46,912 bases of DNA from Ottowia sp. (lineage in GTDB: Bacteria > Pseudomonadota > Gammaproteobacteria > Burkholderiales > Burkholderiaceae_C). Position numbers and translations under genes: made by a program. Shown here piece by piece: positions 18,701 through 28,231 of the stretch (position 1 is its first letter; each line of letters opens with the position of its first letter). The stretch lies in assembly GCA_023228705.1 (NCBI GenBank), contig JALOAS010000015.1, forward strand, positions 1-46,912. The letters are read 5' to 3'. The notes under the pieces are model-generated. The model did no database searches and was not told the origin of the DNA. It saw nothing but the letters and a program-made list of their open reading frames with translations.

Positions 18701-21700
18701 GCCAGCGAGGTCGAACGCAAGCTCGGCCATGGCATGGGCGCTGAACTGCGCAGCATGTGGTTTGCGCCGACGATCTCTTTCCTGGTCGCGGCGCTGCTGT
18801 GGCGGCTGAACATCACCGCACTGCCGGTCGCGGCACCCATCCTGTTGCTGTGGGCCTTGTCGCCGCTGCTCATGGGTTGGCTGGGGCAGCCGCGGCGGCA
18901 GCGGCAGGCGGTGCTGTCCGCGCCCCGCATCGCGTTCCTGCACGCGCTGACGCGGCGCACCTGGGCATTCTTTGACGTCAACGTCCGCGCCGAAGACCAC
19001 TGGCTGCCACCGGACAACGTGCAGGAATACCCCACGCCGCGGCTGGCGCGGCGGACCTCGCCGACCAACATCGGCCTGTCGCTGCTGGCCAACCTGGCGG
19101 CCTGCGACTTCGGCTACCTGACCATCGCGCAAACCATGCAGCGCTGCGCCGACACCCTGGCCACGCTTGAATCGCTGCCGCGGCATTGCGGCCATTTCTA
19201 CAACTGGTACGACACCGAAACCCTCGAGCCGCTGCCGCCGCGCTATATCTCCACCGTCGACAGCGGCAACCTCGCCGGCCACCTGCTGGTCCTGCGTCAG
19301 GGCCTGCTGGCGCTGGTTGATGCACCCGTGCTGGATGTAGCCAATACGCTGAGTGGCCTTGCCGACACGCATGCCGTGCTGGCAAAAGCGTGCGCGGACA
19401 CCGGCAGCAGCGACGTCACCCTGCAGCATGCACTGGCTGCCTTCCGGCAGCGCCTTGAGGCAACGCGTGCCGCGCCGCCCGAATCGCTGCAGGCGGCCGC
19501 GCAAGCGTTCGACGCGCTGGCGCAACACGCCGCAGCGATCGAATCGGCCTGGCCGCAGCGGGACGACCCGTCGTCCGTGTTGCCCACGGGGTACTGGCCG
19601 CGCGCGCTCGCTGCGGCCTGTCGCGCCAGCAGTGAAGAAGCGCGTTGCTTTGTCCCGGATGCCGCATCGGGCGCGGTGCCGGGCACGGCGCAGACCGCGT
19701 CCATTCCAAGTCTGCGCGAACTGCGGCAGGCCAGGGATCCGGCGCTGCGTGCCCGCGCGCGCCAGCGCGCCGACGAGCTGGAGCGGCTGGCACACAGCGC
19801 CGGCCAGTGCGCTCAGATGGAATATGAATTCCTCTACGACCGCACCCGCCACCTGCTGGCCATCGGCTACAACGTCGACGAGCGCAGGCTCGACTCCGGC
19901 TATTACGACCTGCTTGCCTCGGAGGCGCGGCTGTGCAGCTTTGTCGCCATCGCGCAGGCGCAGCTCCCGCAGGAAAACTGGTTCGCGCTCGGCCGGCTGC
20001 TGACCGAGGTCGACGGCGAGGCGACGCTGCTGTCGTGGAGCGGCTCGATGTTCGAGTACCTGATGCCGCGGCTGGTGATGCCCAGTTATGCCGATACCCT
20101 GCTCGACCAGACCGCGCACAACGCGGTGCGCGCGCAGATCCGCCACGGCACGCGGCGCGGGCTGCCGTGGGGCATGTCCGAATCGGGCTACAACGCCTTT
20201 GACGCGCACATGAACTACCAGTACCGGGCCTTCGGCGTGCCCCGGCTCGGACTCAAGCGCGGCCTCGGCCAGGACCTGGTCATCGCCCCGTACGCCAGCA
20301 TGCTGGCGCTGACGGTGGCCCCGGTGGAGGCGTGCCGGAACCTGCAGCGGCTGACCAACGCGGGCTTCGCCGGTCCGTTCGGCCTGTACGAGGCCATAGA
20401 CTACACGCCGGCGCGCCTGCCGCCCGAACGCGATCATGCGCTGGTGCGTTCGTACATGGCCCACCACCAGGGCATGGGCCTGCTGGCGCTGCTGCACCTG
20501 TTGCGCGAGCAGCCGATGCAGCAGCGCTTTGTCGCCGATGCCGAGTTCCAGGCCACCGTGCTGTTGCTGCAGGAGCGCATCCCGCGCACCGGCCTGTTCC
20601 ATCCGCATGAGAGCCAGGCGCACGCCCCGCGCACGAACGGCGTCGCCAGCGAGCCCCGGATGCGGGTGATCACGCGTCCGTCGACCTCGCGGCCTGCGGT
20701 GCAGCTGTTGTCCAACGGCCGCTACCACGCGCTGCTCACGGGCGCCGGCGGCGGCTACAGCCGCCGGGGTGACGTCGCTCTCACGCGCTGGCGCGAGGAC
20801 GCCACGCGCGACTGCTGGGGCAGCTTCTGCTACCTGCGCGATATCGCCAGCGGGGCCTTCTGGTCGGCCGCGTTCCAGCCGACCTGCGTGCCCGTAGATC
20901 GCTACGAGGCGATCTTCTGCGACGCCAAGGCCGAATACCGCGGCCGCCACCGCGGTTACGACATGCACATGGAGGTCGCGATCTCGGCCGAGGACGACAT
21001 TGAACTGCGCCGCCTGTACCTGTCCAACCGCATCTCGCGTCCACGCACCATCGAGATCACCACCTACGCCGAGGTGGTGCTGGCGCCGGCGGTGAACGAC
21101 GATGCGCACCCGGCGTTCAGCAATCTGTTCGTACAGACGCAGATCGTGCGCGACAAGCAGGCGCTGCTGTGCACGCGGCGGCCGCGCTCGCACGAGGAGA
21201 CGCCGCCGTGGATGCTGCACCTGGTAGCCGTGCACGGCGCCGACATCAACGCGATTTCCTACGAGACCGACCGCGCCCGCTTCCTCGGTCGCGGCAACAC
21301 GCCGCGCGCGCCGCAGGCGCTGACCGAACAGGAGGTATTGTCCGACTCCGAAGGCTCGGTGCTCGACCCCATCGTGGCGATCCGCACGCGCATCACCCTG
21401 GCCGGCGACCAGCAGGTGGTGATCGACATGGTCACCGGCATCGCCCCGCAGCGCGCTGGCTGCATGGCACTGATCGACAAGTACCGCGATCGCCATCTGG
21501 CCGACCGCGTGTTCGACCTGGCCTGGACCCACAGCGAAGCCGTACGCCGCCAGATCAACGCCTCGCAGGCCGACGCGTATCTGTTCCAGCGCCTGGCCGG
21601 GCCGCTGGTGTACACGCACCCGTTCCTGCGCGCCGCGCCACAGGTGCTGTTGCAGAACCGCCGCGGACAATCGGGGTTGTGGGGGTTTGCAATCTCCGGT

Positions 21701-24604
21701 GACCTGCCCATCGTGCTGTTGCAAGTCGCCGATCTGGGCAGCCTGGAGATGGTGCGCCAACTGGTGCGCGCCCATGCCTACTGGCGACAGAAGGGGCTCG
21801 AGGTTGACCTGGTGATCTGGAACGAGGAGCAAGGCGGCTACCGCCAGGAGCTGCAGGAGCAGATTCTGGACCTGGTGGGCGCCAGCCCCGAGGCGCATTT
21901 GCTCGACCAGCGCGGCGGCGTTTTCCTGCGCGCGGCGCATGTGATCTCGCACGAGGATCGCATCCTCATTCAGTCGGTGGCGCGGGTGGTGCTCAGCGAC
22001 GCCGACGGCAGCCTCGCCGTGCAGGTCGGGCGCCGGGTACCGGCCGAAACCGCCATGCCGCTGCTGCTGCCCGACGGAGCACCCGTGCAGGCTGCTCCCG
22101 ACTGGCAGGCGCCCGATGTCGAGCGCGGATTGCCACCGTCTGGCGAAGCACAGCCCTGGCCGTTTGAAGCGGTGGCCGAACGTTTCCTGTTCGACAACGG
22201 CCACGGTGCGTTCTCGGCCGACGGTCACGAGTACGTGATCCTGTCGCGCGAAGGCGCACCGACCCCCGCGCCATGGGCCAACGTGCTGGCCAATCCCGAA
22301 CTGGGCACCGTGGTCAGCGAAAGCACGCCCGGCTACACCTGGTTCGAGAATGCCCACGGTTTCCGGCTCACACCCTGGCACAACGACCCGGTGGGTGATG
22401 TCGGCGGCGAAGCCATTTACCTGCGCGACGAGGACACCGGCCACGTCTGGTCGCCAACGCCGCTGCCGTGCCGTGGCAGCGGCGCCTATCGCACGCGCCA
22501 TGGCTTCGGCTACAGCGTCTACGAACATGTCGAGAACGGCATCGCCAGCGAGCTGTGGGTGTTCGTCGGGGCGCAGGATGCGGTCAAGTTCTCGCTGCTC
22601 AAATTGCGCAACCTGTCGGGGCAGCTGCGGCGCCTGTCGGCAACCGGCTATGTGGAGTGGGTGCTGGGCGAGCAGCAGGCGCGCACCCGGATGCACGTGG
22701 TCACCGAGGTCGACGCCGGCAGCGGCGTGCTCACTGCGCGCAACCCCTACAACACCGAGTTCGAGGGCCGCGTCGCGTTCTTCGACGCCGACGCCGAGAG
22801 CCGGAGCCATACCGCCGATCGCACCGGGTTCCTGGGTCGCAATGGCCACATGGGCGAGCCGGCGGCGCTCCGGCACGCACACCTGTCCGGCCGCACCGGC
22901 GTCGGGCTCGACCCCTGTGCCGCCATCCAGGTGCCGGTGCTGCTGGCGCCGATGGGGACTTTCGAGACGAGCTTCCGGCTGGGTGCAGCCGCCGACCACG
23001 ACGCCGCGATCGCGCTGGCCGAACGCAGCAAGGGTGCGGCCGCCGCGCACGCTGCGCTGGCGGCGGTACGCAACCACTGGCGCCAGACCCTGGGCGCGGT
23101 GCGGGTCGAGACGCCCGAGCCGGAGGTCGATCTGCTGGTCAACGGCTGGCTGCCCTACCAGATGCTGGCCAGCCGCTATTTCGGGCGCAGTGGCTATTAC
23201 CAGTCTGGCGGCGCGTTTGGTTTCCGTGACCAGTTGCAGGACACCATGGCGCTGGTCCATGTCGCGCCGCAATTGAGCCGCGAACACCTGTTGCGTGCCG
23301 CGGCCCACCAGTTCCCGCAGGGCGACGTGCTGCACTGGTGGCACCCGCCGCAGGGCCGCGGCGTGCGCACGCGCTGTTCCGACGACTACCTGTGGCTGCC
23401 GCTGGCCACGTGCCGCTACCTGGAGGTCACGGGCGATGCCGGGGTGCTCGACCAGGACGTGGACTTCATCGACGGCCGGTTGCTCGACGAAGACGAGGAT
23501 TCGTGGTACGACCTGCCGGTGCCGTCCGGACACCCGCAAAGCCTGTACCAGCACTGCGTGCTGGCACTGCGCCGCGGCATGGATCGGATCGGTGCGCGTG
23601 GCCTGCCGCTGATCGCTGGCGGCGACTGGAACGACGGCATGAACCGGGTCGGCATCGAAGGCCGCGGCGAAAGTGTCTGGCTGGGCTTCTTCCTGTACGA
23701 CGTGCTCGAGCGCTTCAGCGTGGTCGCGCGCGCCCGCGGCGACCACGGGTTTGCCGCCTGGTGCGCGACCTCGGCGCAGGCGCTGCGCGGCAACCTCGAA
23801 GAGCACGCCTGGGACGGTCAGTGGTACCGCCGCGCCTGGTTCGACGATGGCACGCCGCTGGGTTCAGCCCACAGCGACGAGTGCCGGATCGACTCGATCT
23901 CGCAGAGCTGGTCGGTACTTTCAGGGGCCGCCGACCAAGCGCGCGCACGCCAGGCCATGGATTCGCTGGACCAGCACCTGGTGCGGCGCGACGCCGGGCT
24001 GATCCAGCTGCTGGACCCGCCATTCGACAAGACCGAGAAGGACCCCGGCTACATCCGCGGCTACGTTCCCGGTGTGCGCGAGAACGGCGGCCAGTACACC
24101 CACGCTGCGGTATGGGCGGTGATGGCCTTTGCCAGGCTGGGCGACTGCGGGCGCGCCTGGGAACTGGCGCGCATGATCAATCCGGTGAACCATGCACGCG
24201 ATGCCGCAGGCGTGGCGCGCTACCTGGTCGAGCCTTACGTGCTCGCTGCCGACGTGTACGCGGTGGCCCCGCATGTCGGGCGTGGCGGCTGGACCTGGTA
24301 TACCGGCTCGGCCGCGTGGATGTACCGGTTGCTGACCGAGTCGCTGCTCGGCGTCAGCCGCCGTGTCGACGCGCTGGAGATCGCGCCCTGCGTCCCGCCC
24401 CACTGGCCAGGATACAAGGTGCATTACCGCCATGGCGCCAGCCTGTACACGATAGCGATCGAGCAGGTCGACGGCGGCGACGCCACGCTGCGGCTTGACG
24501 GCGCCGTGCAGGCTGGCCTGCATTTCAAGTTGGTCGATGATGCGTCCAACCACCATGTCGAGATCCGCTGGCCGAGGAACCATCCGTCAGCACGCGGCTC
24601 ATGA
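15761..24604 (+). CDS. ndvB: Cyclic beta-1,2-glucan synthase (NdvB/ChvB type)
   Basis: This very large inner-membrane enzyme (2947 residues) builds cyclic beta-1,2-glucan from UDP-glucose. It has an N-terminal cytoplasmic part, membrane helices at about 428-480, and a GT84 glycosyltransferase with DTDTQLPRN (Asp650, Asp652). Further helices lie at about 870-910 and 1000-1030. A glycoamylase-like domain holds MAHHQGMG near 1566. Two GH94 modules follow, the last with the catalytic GGDWNDGMN (Asp2625). The length is a little above the usual 2,800. Such glucans act in periplasmic osmoadaptation and host interaction. No ndvA-type exporter gene is in the window. The antisense frame over most of this gene is a GC-bias shadow. 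Confidence 0.93.
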   Translation: MPGAWSLLGRWQRLRRYLRRWQRAVVTPTPAAEPLLRAQLFSAEQMALHGEALARTHKVHARRMPDLLLARLEENANLLDDARVQLTQMVRDDVSITPAGEWLLDNYYLVEEQIRLARLHLPKGYSRQLPALEAGPAAGMPRVFHLATEAIAHGDGRVDARTMSHFVAAYQTVTPLKLGELWAIPIMLRLALVENLRRMALRIMRGNVDRRLAVEWAARINQAAESEPRKLILVLADMVRSSPPLSESFVAELMRGLHDGSAALAMPLHWIEQWLAQDDHSVGQLIHADSQQRAADQVSISNSIGSLRTLGSVDWREFVETASVVDQTLRQDPAAIYARMDFHTRDSYRHVVERLARLGGIDELAVAQMCLQLAQARAQAPTSVPASVSPSETHVGYYLVDDGLTQLRAALRASGHTPRGLPLAPRRIPLSVYLLSIALVVAFFVVVLLFGTQVLTLPWAPLWLIVTLATVVFSELGILLVNWVATLLVAPQRLPRLDFSHGIPADLRTLVVVPSMLDSTDGADALVAALEVRFLANRDPQLHFALLTDFGDADQQTLPGDEALLAHAVRKIDALNARYVAGHGDRFFLLHRPRQWNASEGCWMGHERKRGKLAALNHLLRNRDGGRAAFMRIAGNLDALVGVRYVITLDTDTQLPRNAARELVATLAHPLNHAHFDARRGRVTRGYGILQPVVGVSMSGRQISRYARMYGSEPGIDPYTRMVSNVYQDLFGEGSFVGKGIYDVDAFERALRGRFPDNRILSHDLLEGCYARAGLVSDARLHEDYPSRYAADVERRARWIRGDWQLLPWVLPWVPVGEAAAEDPGDLSLAAGSSRRDASHVHVSDQPKRKAGYERNPLSWLSRGKLLDNLRRSLVAAAAVALFVIGWMLLPDPLLWTVWLVCLLLLPVLLPSIRDLVVKPRDMGLETHLLQVGQELMRGLRRVVVDLARLPHEAYFSVLAIARTLWRLAISRRRLLQWNTASEVERKLGHGMGAELRSMWFAPTISFLVAALLWRLNITALPVAAPILLLWALSPLLMGWLGQPRRQRQAVLSAPRIAFLHALTRRTWAFFDVNVRAEDHWLPPDNVQEYPTPRLARRTSPTNIGLSLLANLAACDFGYLTIAQTMQRCADTLATLESLPRHCGHFYNWYDTETLEPLPPRYISTVDSGNLAGHLLVLRQGLLALVDAPVLDVANTLSGLADTHAVLAKACADTGSSDVTLQHALAAFRQRLEATRAAPPESLQAAAQAFDALAQHAAAIESAWPQRDDPSSVLPTGYWPRALAAACRASSEEARCFVPDAASGAVPGTAQTASIPSLRELRQARDPALRARARQRADELERLAHSAGQCAQMEYEFLYDRTRHLLAIGYNVDERRLDSGYYDLLASEARLCSFVAIAQAQLPQENWFALGRLLTEVDGEATLLSWSGSMFEYLMPRLVMPSYADTLLDQTAHNAVRAQIRHGTRRGLPWGMSESGYNAFDAHMNYQYRAFGVPRLGLKRGLGQDLVIAPYASMLALTVAPVEACRNLQRLTNAGFAGPFGLYEAIDYTPARLPPERDHALVRSYMAHHQGMGLLALLHLLREQPMQQRFVADAEFQATVLLLQERIPRTGLFHPHESQAHAPRTNGVASEPRMRVITRPSTSRPAVQLLSNGRYHALLTGAGGGYSRRGDVALTRWREDATRDCWGSFCYLRDIASGAFWSAAFQPTCVPVDRYEAIFCDAKAEYRGRHRGYDMHMEVAISAEDDIELRRLYLSNRISRPRTIEITTYAEVVLAPAVNDDAHPAFSNLFVQTQIVRDKQALLCTRRPRSHEETPPWMLHLVAVHGADINAISYETDRARFLGRGNTPRAPQALTEQEVLSDSEGSVLDPIVAIRTRITLAGDQQVVIDMVTGIAPQRAGCMALIDKYRDRHLADRVFDLAWTHSEAVRRQINASQADAYLFQRLAGPLVYTHPFLRAAPQVLLQNRRGQSGLWGFAISGDLPIVLLQVADLGSLEMVRQLVRAHAYWRQKGLEVDLVIWNEEQGGYRQELQEQILDLVGASPEAHLLDQRGGVFLRAAHVISHEDRILIQSVARVVLSDADGSLAVQVGRRVPAETAMPLLLPDGAPVQAAPDWQAPDVERGLPPSGEAQPWPFEAVAERFLFDNGHGAFSADGHEYVILSREGAPTPAPWANVLANPELGTVVSESTPGYTWFENAHGFRLTPWHNDPVGDVGGEAIYLRDEDTGHVWSPTPLPCRGSGAYRTRHGFGYSVYEHVENGIASELWVFVGAQDAVKFSLLKLRNLSGQLRRLSATGYVEWVLGEQQARTRMHVVTEVDAGSGVLTARNPYNTEFEGRVAFFDADAESRSHTADRTGFLGRNGHMGEPAALRHAHLSGRTGVGLDPCAAIQVPVLLAPMGTFETSFRLGAAADHDAAIALAERSKGAAAAHAALAAVRNHWRQTLGAVRVETPEPEVDLLVNGWLPYQMLASRYFGRSGYYQSGGAFGFRDQLQDTMALVHVAPQLSREHLLRAAAHQFPQGDVLHWWHPPQGRGVRTRCSDDYLWLPLATCRYLEVTGDAGVLDQDVDFIDGRLLDEDEDSWYDLPVPSGHPQSLYQHCVLALRRGMDRIGARGLPLIAGGDWNDGMNRVGIEGRGESVWLGFFLYDVLERFSVVARARGDHGFAAWCATSAQALRGNLEEHAWDGQWYRRAWFDDGTPLGSAHSDECRIDSISQSWSVLSGAADQARARQAMDSLDQHLVRRDAGLIQLLDPPFDKTEKDPGYIRGYVPGVRENGGQYTHAAVWAVMAFARLGDCGRAWELARMINPVNHARDAAGVARYLVEPYVLAADVYAVAPHVGRGGWTWYTGSAAWMYRLLTESLLGVSRRVDALEIAPCVPPHWPGYKVHYRHGASLYTIAIEQVDGGDATLRLDGAVQAGLHFKLVDDASNHHVEIRWPRNHPSARGS

Positions 24605-24662
24605 ACTCACACCTGACCGCTGGCACGTGGCACCGGCCAGCACCTGACCCGGAGAACTCCCG

Positions 24663-27044
24663 ATGAACACGACACCGCTCCCGTCCCAGCCACTGGCACC
24701 CGGCGATCTGAAGACCCTGGATGCCTGGTGGCGCGCAGCCAACTACCTGTCGGTGGGGCAGATCTACCTGCTCGACAACCCGCTGCTGCAAGAGCCGCTG
24801 ACGCAAGCGCACATCAAGCCGCGCCTGCTCGGCCACTGGGGCACCACGCCCGGCCTGAACTTCATCCACGCCCACCTGAACCGCGTCATCAAGGCCCACG
24901 ACCTGGACGTGATCACCATCACCGGCCCCGGCCACGGCGGACCGGCACCGGTTGCCAACGCCTGGCTTGAAGGCACCTACAGCGAGGTCTATCCGCAGGT
25001 ATCGCCGGACCGCGCAGGCATGCAGCGGCTGTTCAGGCAGTTCTCGTTTCCCGGCGGCATCTCCAGCCATGTCGGCGCCGAAACGCCCGGTTCCATCCAC
25101 GAGGGCGGCGAGCTGGGCTACTCGCTGTCGCACGCCTTTGGTGCCGCGTTCGACAACCCCGACCTGCTGGTCGCCTGCGTCGTCGGCGACGGCGAGGCCG
25201 AGACCGGGCCATTGGCGGGCTCCTGGCAGTCCTGCCATTTCCTCAACGCGGTGCGCGACGGCGCGGTGCTGCCGATCCTGCACCTGAACGGCCACAAGAT
25301 CGCCGGCCCCACGGTGCTGGCGCGGATTCCGCATGAGGAGCTTGAAGCGCTGCTGACCGGTTACGGCTACAAGCCGCATTTTGTCGAAGGCGACGACCCG
25401 CCGGCCATGCACCAGCGCATGGCGAGCGTGATGGACGAGGTCGTCGAAGAAATCCGGGCCATCCAGCAACGCGCCCGCGCCGGGGGCGCCAATACCCGCC
25501 CAAGCTGGCCGATGATCGTGTTGCGCTCACCCAAGGGCTGGACCGGCCCGAAGGAAATCGACGGCAAGCAGATCGAAGGCAGCTTCCGCTCCCACCAGGT
25601 GCCGATGGGCGACATGGACCAGCCGGGGCACGTGAAGATCCTCGAGGACTGGATGCGCAGCTACCGGCCGCAGGAACTGTTTGACGCCGATGGCCGGCTG
25701 CGCCCGGAAATCGCGGCGCTGGCGCCGTCCGGCAACCGGCGCATGAGTGCCAACCCGCACGCCAACGGCGGCCTGCTGCTGCAAGACTTGCGCTTGCCCG
25801 ATTTCCGCAGTTATGCTGTCGATGTACCGGCCCCCGGCGCCACGCGGGGCGAAGCAACCCGGGTGCAGGGCCGGCTGATCCGCGATGTGATTGCAAAAAA
25901 CCCCGACAACTTCCGTGTCTTCAGCCCGGACGAGACCAACTCCAACCGCTGGAATGCCGTGTTCGAAGTGACCGATCGCTGCTCAATGGCAGAGATTCTG
26001 CCGGGCGACGAGCACGTCGCCGCCGACGGTCGCGTCATGGAAGTGCTCAGCGAACACCTGTGCGAAGGCTGGCTGGAAGGCTATCTGCTCACCGGCCGCC
26101 ACGGCTTTTTCTCCAGCTACGAGGCCTTCATCCACATCGTCGACTCCATGTTCAACCAGCACGCCAAATGGCTGAAGGTATCCAGCGAAATTCCTTGGCG
26201 AAAGCCCATTGCCTCGCTCAACTACCTGCTCAGCTCGCACGTCTGGCGCCAGGACCACAACGGCTTTAGCCACCAGGACCCGGGCTTCATCGACCACGTG
26301 GCCAACAAGAAGGCCGAGATCATCCGCGTGTACCTGCCGCCCGATGCCAACACGCTGCTCTCGGTCACCGATCACTGCCTGCGCAGCCGCGGTTACGTCA
26401 ACGTCATCGTTGCCGGCAAGCAGCCCTCGCCGCAGTGGCTGGACATGGATGCCGCGGCCGCGCACTGCACTGCGGGACTGGGCGTCTGGTCGTGGGCCAG
26501 CAGCGATGCCGGCGCCGAGCCCGACGTGGTCATGGCCTGTTGCGGCGACGTGCCAACGCTGGAGACCATGGCTGCCGTGGACCTGCTGCGGCAGCACCTG
26601 CCGCAGCTGCGCGTGCGCGTTGTCAACGTCGTCAACCTGATGAAGCTGCAGCCGCCCAGCCAGCACCCGCGCGGGCTCGATGACGCCGCGTTTGATGCCA
26701 TGTTCACCACCGACAAGCCGGTGATTTTCGCCTACCACGGCTATCCGACCCTGATCCATAGGCTCACCTACCGGCGCACCAACTACCGCAACTTTCACGT
26801 CCACGGGTATCAGGAGGAGGGCTCGACCACCACGCCGTTCGACATGGCGGTGCGCAACGGGCTGGACCGCTACCACCTGGTCATCAATGCCGTCCATCGC
26901 GTGCCGACGCTGGCGCGCGATGCGCCGCGGGTGCGCAAGGCGATGACCGAAAATCTGGCGGCACACTGGCAGTACATCGTCGAGCATGGCGAAGACCCGC
27001 CGGAAATCCGCGACTGGCGCTGGCCGACAAGCGGCGACTCCTGA
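24663..27044 (+). CDS. xfp: Phosphoketolase (xylulose-5-P / fructose-6-P)
   Basis: This thiamine-diphosphate enzyme splits xylulose-5-phosphate or fructose-6-phosphate with phosphate to acetyl phosphate plus an aldose phosphate. The 793-residue protein matches the family throughout: YLSVGQIYLLDNPLL, HWGTTPGLNFIHAHLNR, GPGHGGPA, GEGGELGYSLSHAFGA-type segment, VVGDGEAETGPLAGSW (about 174) for cofactor binding, SNRWNAVFEVT and the C-terminal YHGYPTLIHRLTYRR. The start has GGAG upstream. It follows the glucan synthase by 58 bases and may share its transcript. No acetate kinase or phosphotransacetylase gene lies in the window, so acetyl phosphate must be used by enzymes encoded elsewhere. Confidence 0.95.
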   Translation: MNTTPLPSQPLAPGDLKTLDAWWRAANYLSVGQIYLLDNPLLQEPLTQAHIKPRLLGHWGTTPGLNFIHAHLNRVIKAHDLDVITITGPGHGGPAPVANAWLEGTYSEVYPQVSPDRAGMQRLFRQFSFPGGISSHVGAETPGSIHEGGELGYSLSHAFGAAFDNPDLLVACVVGDGEAETGPLAGSWQSCHFLNAVRDGAVLPILHLNGHKIAGPTVLARIPHEELEALLTGYGYKPHFVEGDDPPAMHQRMASVMDEVVEEIRAIQQRARAGGANTRPSWPMIVLRSPKGWTGPKEIDGKQIEGSFRSHQVPMGDMDQPGHVKILEDWMRSYRPQELFDADGRLRPEIAALAPSGNRRMSANPHANGGLLLQDLRLPDFRSYAVDVPAPGATRGEATRVQGRLIRDVIAKNPDNFRVFSPDETNSNRWNAVFEVTDRCSMAEILPGDEHVAADGRVMEVLSEHLCEGWLEGYLLTGRHGFFSSYEAFIHIVDSMFNQHAKWLKVSSEIPWRKPIASLNYLLSSHVWRQDHNGFSHQDPGFIDHVANKKAEIIRVYLPPDANTLLSVTDHCLRSRGYVNVIVAGKQPSPQWLDMDAAAAHCTAGLGVWSWASSDAGAEPDVVMACCGDVPTLETMAAVDLLRQHLPQLRVRVVNVVNLMKLQPPSQHPRGLDDAAFDAMFTTDKPVIFAYHGYPTLIHRLTYRRTNYRNFHVHGYQEEGSTTTPFDMAVRNGLDRYHLVINAVHRVPTLARDAPRVRKAMTENLAAHWQYIVEHGEDPPEIRDWRWPTSGDS

Positions 27045-27148
27045 TGATGCCGGTCCATCCATGAGTCGAGATGGTTTCCGCAAACACCCTATGAAGGACC
27101 CGGCTGCAGAGGGCGGCCATCGCTGACCTTTTCCTGCAAGGAGATGAT

Positions 27149-28057
27149 GTGACAAATAAACCGGAAGTTGAACGTTTCCTGCATCCCGCGACGTCGACGT
27201 TCTCCTACGTCATCTGGGACCCTGAGACACGCAAGGCGGCGGTGCTCGACAGCGTTCTGCATTACGAGGCCGAATCCGGGCGAACCTCTACCTACTACGT
27301 GGACCAGATCGTCCAGTTTGTGCGCGACAACCACCTGCAAACAGAGTGGGTGCTGGAAACGCACGTCCACGCCGACCACATTGCCGGTGGTGCGCGTATC
27401 CGGCACGCGTTGGGCGGCACCACCGGCGTTGGTGCAGGCGTTCGCACCGTGCAAAAACATTTTCGCGCGGTGTATGGCCTGGAACGCGGCTTTCTTCCTG
27501 ACGGCTCGCAATTCGATCATCTGTTCGAAGACGGTGAAACCTTCCGCATCGGTTCCATCGATGCGCGGGTCATCGCGACCCCCGGGCACACGCCCGACCA
27601 CCTGACCTACCTGATCGGCGATGCCGCGTTTGTGGGTGACACGTTGTTCATGCCCGACGGCGGCACCGCCCGTTGTGATTTTCCGGGTGGCGATGCGGCA
27701 ACGCTTTACCGTTCGATCCAGCGTCTTTTCGAATTGCCCGACGAAACCCGCGTCTTCGTTCTGCACGACTACGGCCCCGATGGTTGCGAACTGCGCAACG
27801 AAACCACCATCGGCGCCCAGCAGCGAGACAATATCCACGTCGGCGGCGGTCGCACCGAAGCCGAGTTTGTGGAGCTCCGCGTCGCACGCGACAAGACACT
27901 CGCCATCCCGACCCTGGTCATCCCCTCGATCCAGATCAATATCCGCGCCGGCGAGTTGCCGCCTGAGGACAGCAACGGCGTGCGTTGCTTGAAAATCCCG
28001 CTGGATCAGCCCCGGAGTTTTGCCACCCACCTGGAGCCGGAGCCTCCCGTTCAGTGA
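27149..28057 (+). CDS. MBL-fold hydrolase, persulfide-dioxygenase-like
   Basis: The 302-residue protein is a metallo-beta-lactamase-fold enzyme of the glyoxalase II/ETHE1/SdoA/BLH group. Metal ligands are visible: THVHADH (His72, His74, Asp76, His77), GHTPDH (His147), FVGDTLF (Asp164) and VLHDYGP (His206). The segment SYVIWDPETRKAAVLDSV and the GGTARCDFPGGD loop are typical of persulfide dioxygenase-like or Blh-like proteins, so glutathione persulfide oxidation is likely but a plain thioesterase is possible. The start is GTG at 27149 after AAGGAG. The DsrE-family protein further on also points to sulfur handling. Confidence 0.82.
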   Translation: MTNKPEVERFLHPATSTFSYVIWDPETRKAAVLDSVLHYEAESGRTSTYYVDQIVQFVRDNHLQTEWVLETHVHADHIAGGARIRHALGGTTGVGAGVRTVQKHFRAVYGLERGFLPDGSQFDHLFEDGETFRIGSIDARVIATPGHTPDHLTYLIGDAAFVGDTLFMPDGGTARCDFPGGDAATLYRSIQRLFELPDETRVFVLHDYGPDGCELRNETTIGAQQRDNIHVGGGRTEAEFVELRVARDKTLAIPTLVIPSIQINIRAGELPPEDSNGVRCLKIPLDQPRSFATHLEPEPPVQ

Positions 28058-28231
28058 CGTTCCTTGATTTCAGCCACGACGAAAGGCTTGTCCCCACCTT
28101 CAAGCGCATCTGCCAGATCCACGACAGCGTCAGGCAAGCCGGGGTTGTAGCGGCAAGGCCATTTGTCAAGAGCCCGCGGTGGGCGTACCCTCGAATCCTT
28201 GATTTCCAACCAAGCATGAAGGAGAAATATC

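Noticed and set aside
15776..23806. A 2676-residue open frame antisense to the glucan synthase gene
   Set aside because: Its translation is low-complexity, rich in Arg, Gln, His and Ala with no domain, and the plus strand encodes a well recognised enzyme. Long antisense frames are expected from GC-rich codon bias.
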